Source: Chordicoccus furentiruminis (GTDB lineage: Bacteria; Bacillota; Clostridia; Lachnospirales; Lachnospiraceae). From it: 64,000 nt of DNA. The notes below the pieces were generated by a model. It was not told the DNA's origin. It did no database searches and saw only the letters and a program-made list of their open reading frames with translations. Location of the stretch: positions 3,017,001 through 3,081,000 of the forward strand of contig NZ_CP048829.1 of assembly GCF_019355395.1 (NCBI RefSeq), read 5' to 3'. How positions within the stretch are numbered: position 1 is the stretch's first letter; each line of letters opens with the position of its first letter. Below, in pieces: positions 63,290-64,000 of the stretch. A program made the position numbers and the translations under genes.

Positions 63290-63538
63290 ACCTCGCACAG
63301 GTTGTTTGCATAACAGCATCCAGTACCTGAGTGAGTTCACATATTGGATGGATAATCAACAAGAGGAAAGGCCGCATCCGGGTGATTCCGGATGGGGTCT
63401 TTTTTGCGGTCTTTTCTTATCCGCCAGCCTGCCGTGACGGAGGGGAGAAGACTATCGCGCATGTGTGGTGCGGCGCTGCATCGCAGAACCGGATGCGCTT
63501 TTGCAGGAATGCCGGGTTCGTCTTTTTGAAATTTCCTG
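63290..63538 (+). other. flank between attR and the tRNA gene
   Basis: No protein gene is supported. A terminator is at 63371-63406; otherwise nothing recognisable. Confidence 0.5.
63371..63406 (+). terminator. probable original ssrA terminator
   Basis: GCATCCGG / CCGGATGGG with loop GTGATT, followed by TCTTTTTT. It lies 80 bases beyond attR, so before integration it would have been about 80 bases past ssrA. Confidence 0.75.
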
Positions 63539-63567
63539 TTGACACGGATACGATACCGCGCTATGAT
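63539..63567 (+). promoter_or_regulatory. tRNA-Gly promoter
   Basis: TTGACA (63539-63544), 17-bp spacer, TATGAT (63562-63567). Confidence 0.85.
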
Positions 63568-63596
63568 AGCAAAGTCGCAGACAGTAAGCGGCGCAG

Positions 63597-63668
63597 GCGC
63601 GAGTGGCTCAGCGGTGGAGCACCACCTTGCCAAGGTGGGGGTCGCGGGTTCGATCCCCGTCTCGCGCT
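63597..63668 (+). tRNA. tRNA-Gly (anticodon GCC)
   Basis: GCGCGAG pairs with CTCGCGC (acceptor stem), discriminator T. The anticodon stem-loop CACCT-TGCCAAG-GTG gives anticodon GCC. The T arm is GCGGGTTCGATCCCCGT. CCA is not encoded. Confidence 0.93.
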
Positions 63669-63676
63669 CGACAGGC

Positions 63677-63706
63677 GGAGGATGAGAGTTCATCCTCCGT
63701 TTTTTG
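63677..63706 (+). terminator. terminator after tRNA-Gly
   Basis: GGAGGATGA / TCATCCTCC, followed by GTTTTTT. Confidence 0.9.
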
Positions 63707-63870
63707 TTATGTGTTTTTCGTAATGAGCCGCGCAAAAAAACAGCATCTGAACCCATGAAAAATGCACATACACCCGCGCCAATCTGTTGTATAATCAAAC
63801 ATGTATGCGGATATAACGCTTCCGCAAAAAAAGAGCATTGTGCAGTATGAAGCACGGGAAGAGGTTGGAC

Positions 63871-64000
63871 ATGCTTGAAGATTTAAAACAGAGAGTGTAC
63901 GAGGCGAACATGCTTTTGCCGAAGTACGGACTGGTCACGTTCACCTGGGGCAATGTCAGCGCGATCGACCGCGCCTCGGGGCTGGTCGTCATCAAGCCCA
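63871..64000 (+). CDS. araD: L-ribulose-5-phosphate 4-epimerase-like protein (3' truncated by window)
   Basis: The first 43 residues ([20 protein letters not shown], then [23 protein letters not shown]) match the class II aldolase/AraD family, in which TxGNxS is the substrate-binding loop. Only the start is inside the window, so AraD versus a related sugar aldolase cannot be settled. AAGAGG precedes the ATG; a TATAAT lies at 63788-63793. Confidence 0.8.
   Translation, partial: MLEDLKQRVYEANMLLPKYGLVTFTWGNVSAIDRASGLVVIKP

Noticed and set aside
63331-63723. 130-codon frame between attR and the araD-like gene
   Set aside because: It runs through the terminator and the tRNA-Gly gene and has no ribosome-binding site.

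Overview
The window looks like chromosome of an anaerobic Firmicute of the Clostridia, most likely a fairly GC-rich Lachnospiraceae-type organism. The evidence is the order of housekeeping blocks (nrnA-truB-ribF, rpsO-pnp, nusB-xseAB-tlyA-nadK-argR-recN, recA-recX-rny, gap-pgk-tpiA-gpmI, secG-rnr-smpB-ssrA), an RNase Y gene, an Rrf2 regulator beside a cysteine desulfurase, and a secreted protein with clostridial hydrophobic (ChW) repeats. Species cannot be named from the sequence. Most genes are on the + strand, tightly packed, with many ATGA-type overlaps. Promoters are easy to see, mostly with a 17-bp spacer.

Layout. 0-9.1 kb: RNA and cofactor genes (nrnA, truB, ribF, rpsO, pnp, dut), then a siroheme/corrinoid block that includes a HemC-CobA-HemD triple fusion. 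9.3-18.5 kb: a DUF1292 gene on the minus strand, a GH13 debranching-enzyme homologue lacking its catalytic residues, a DUF5662 gene, an FtsW/SpoVE-type SEDS protein, acpP, a divergent sirtuin, gltX, prfC and an SseB-like gene. 18.6-25 kb: an Asp23 gene and the nusB-to-recN cluster, in which ispA and dxs are missing. 25-35 kb: glgA, recA-recX, rny, a tyrosine recombinase, iscR-like regulator, cysteine desulfurase, mnmA and a PHP phosphatase. 35-45 kb: lower glycolysis, secG, rnr, smpB and three envelope genes. 45.4-51.0 kb: a 1,868-residue secreted repeat protein. 51.2 kb: ssrA (tmRNA).

51.56-63.29 kb is an AT-richer genomic island inserted in the 3' end of ssrA. It is bounded by a 15-bp direct repeat, and the island-side arms form a 12-bp inverted repeat, so the rejoined circle would carry a 51-bp attP resembling those of serine integrases. 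The left end holds the C-terminal part of a large serine recombinase. The right end holds a protein with two helix-turn-helix-like segments. Both read through the att core in the same frame, so excision would fuse them into one ORF. Inside the island are an IS110-type transposon with a structured downstream RNA region, a split sensor/kinase/regulator system, tandem pairs of small membrane protein and lipoprotein genes (one pair broken by a 1,911-bp IS with an 8-bp target duplication), a helicase fragment, a 26-codon leader ORF, and a Vat/CatB-type acetyltransferase. Beyond the island lie what is probably the original ssrA terminator, a tRNA-Gly(GCC) gene and the start of an araD-like gene cut by the window edge.

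Long minus-strand reading frames opposite housekeeping genes are shadows of GC-rich coding sequence and are not annotated. No rRNA or CRISPR array was seen.
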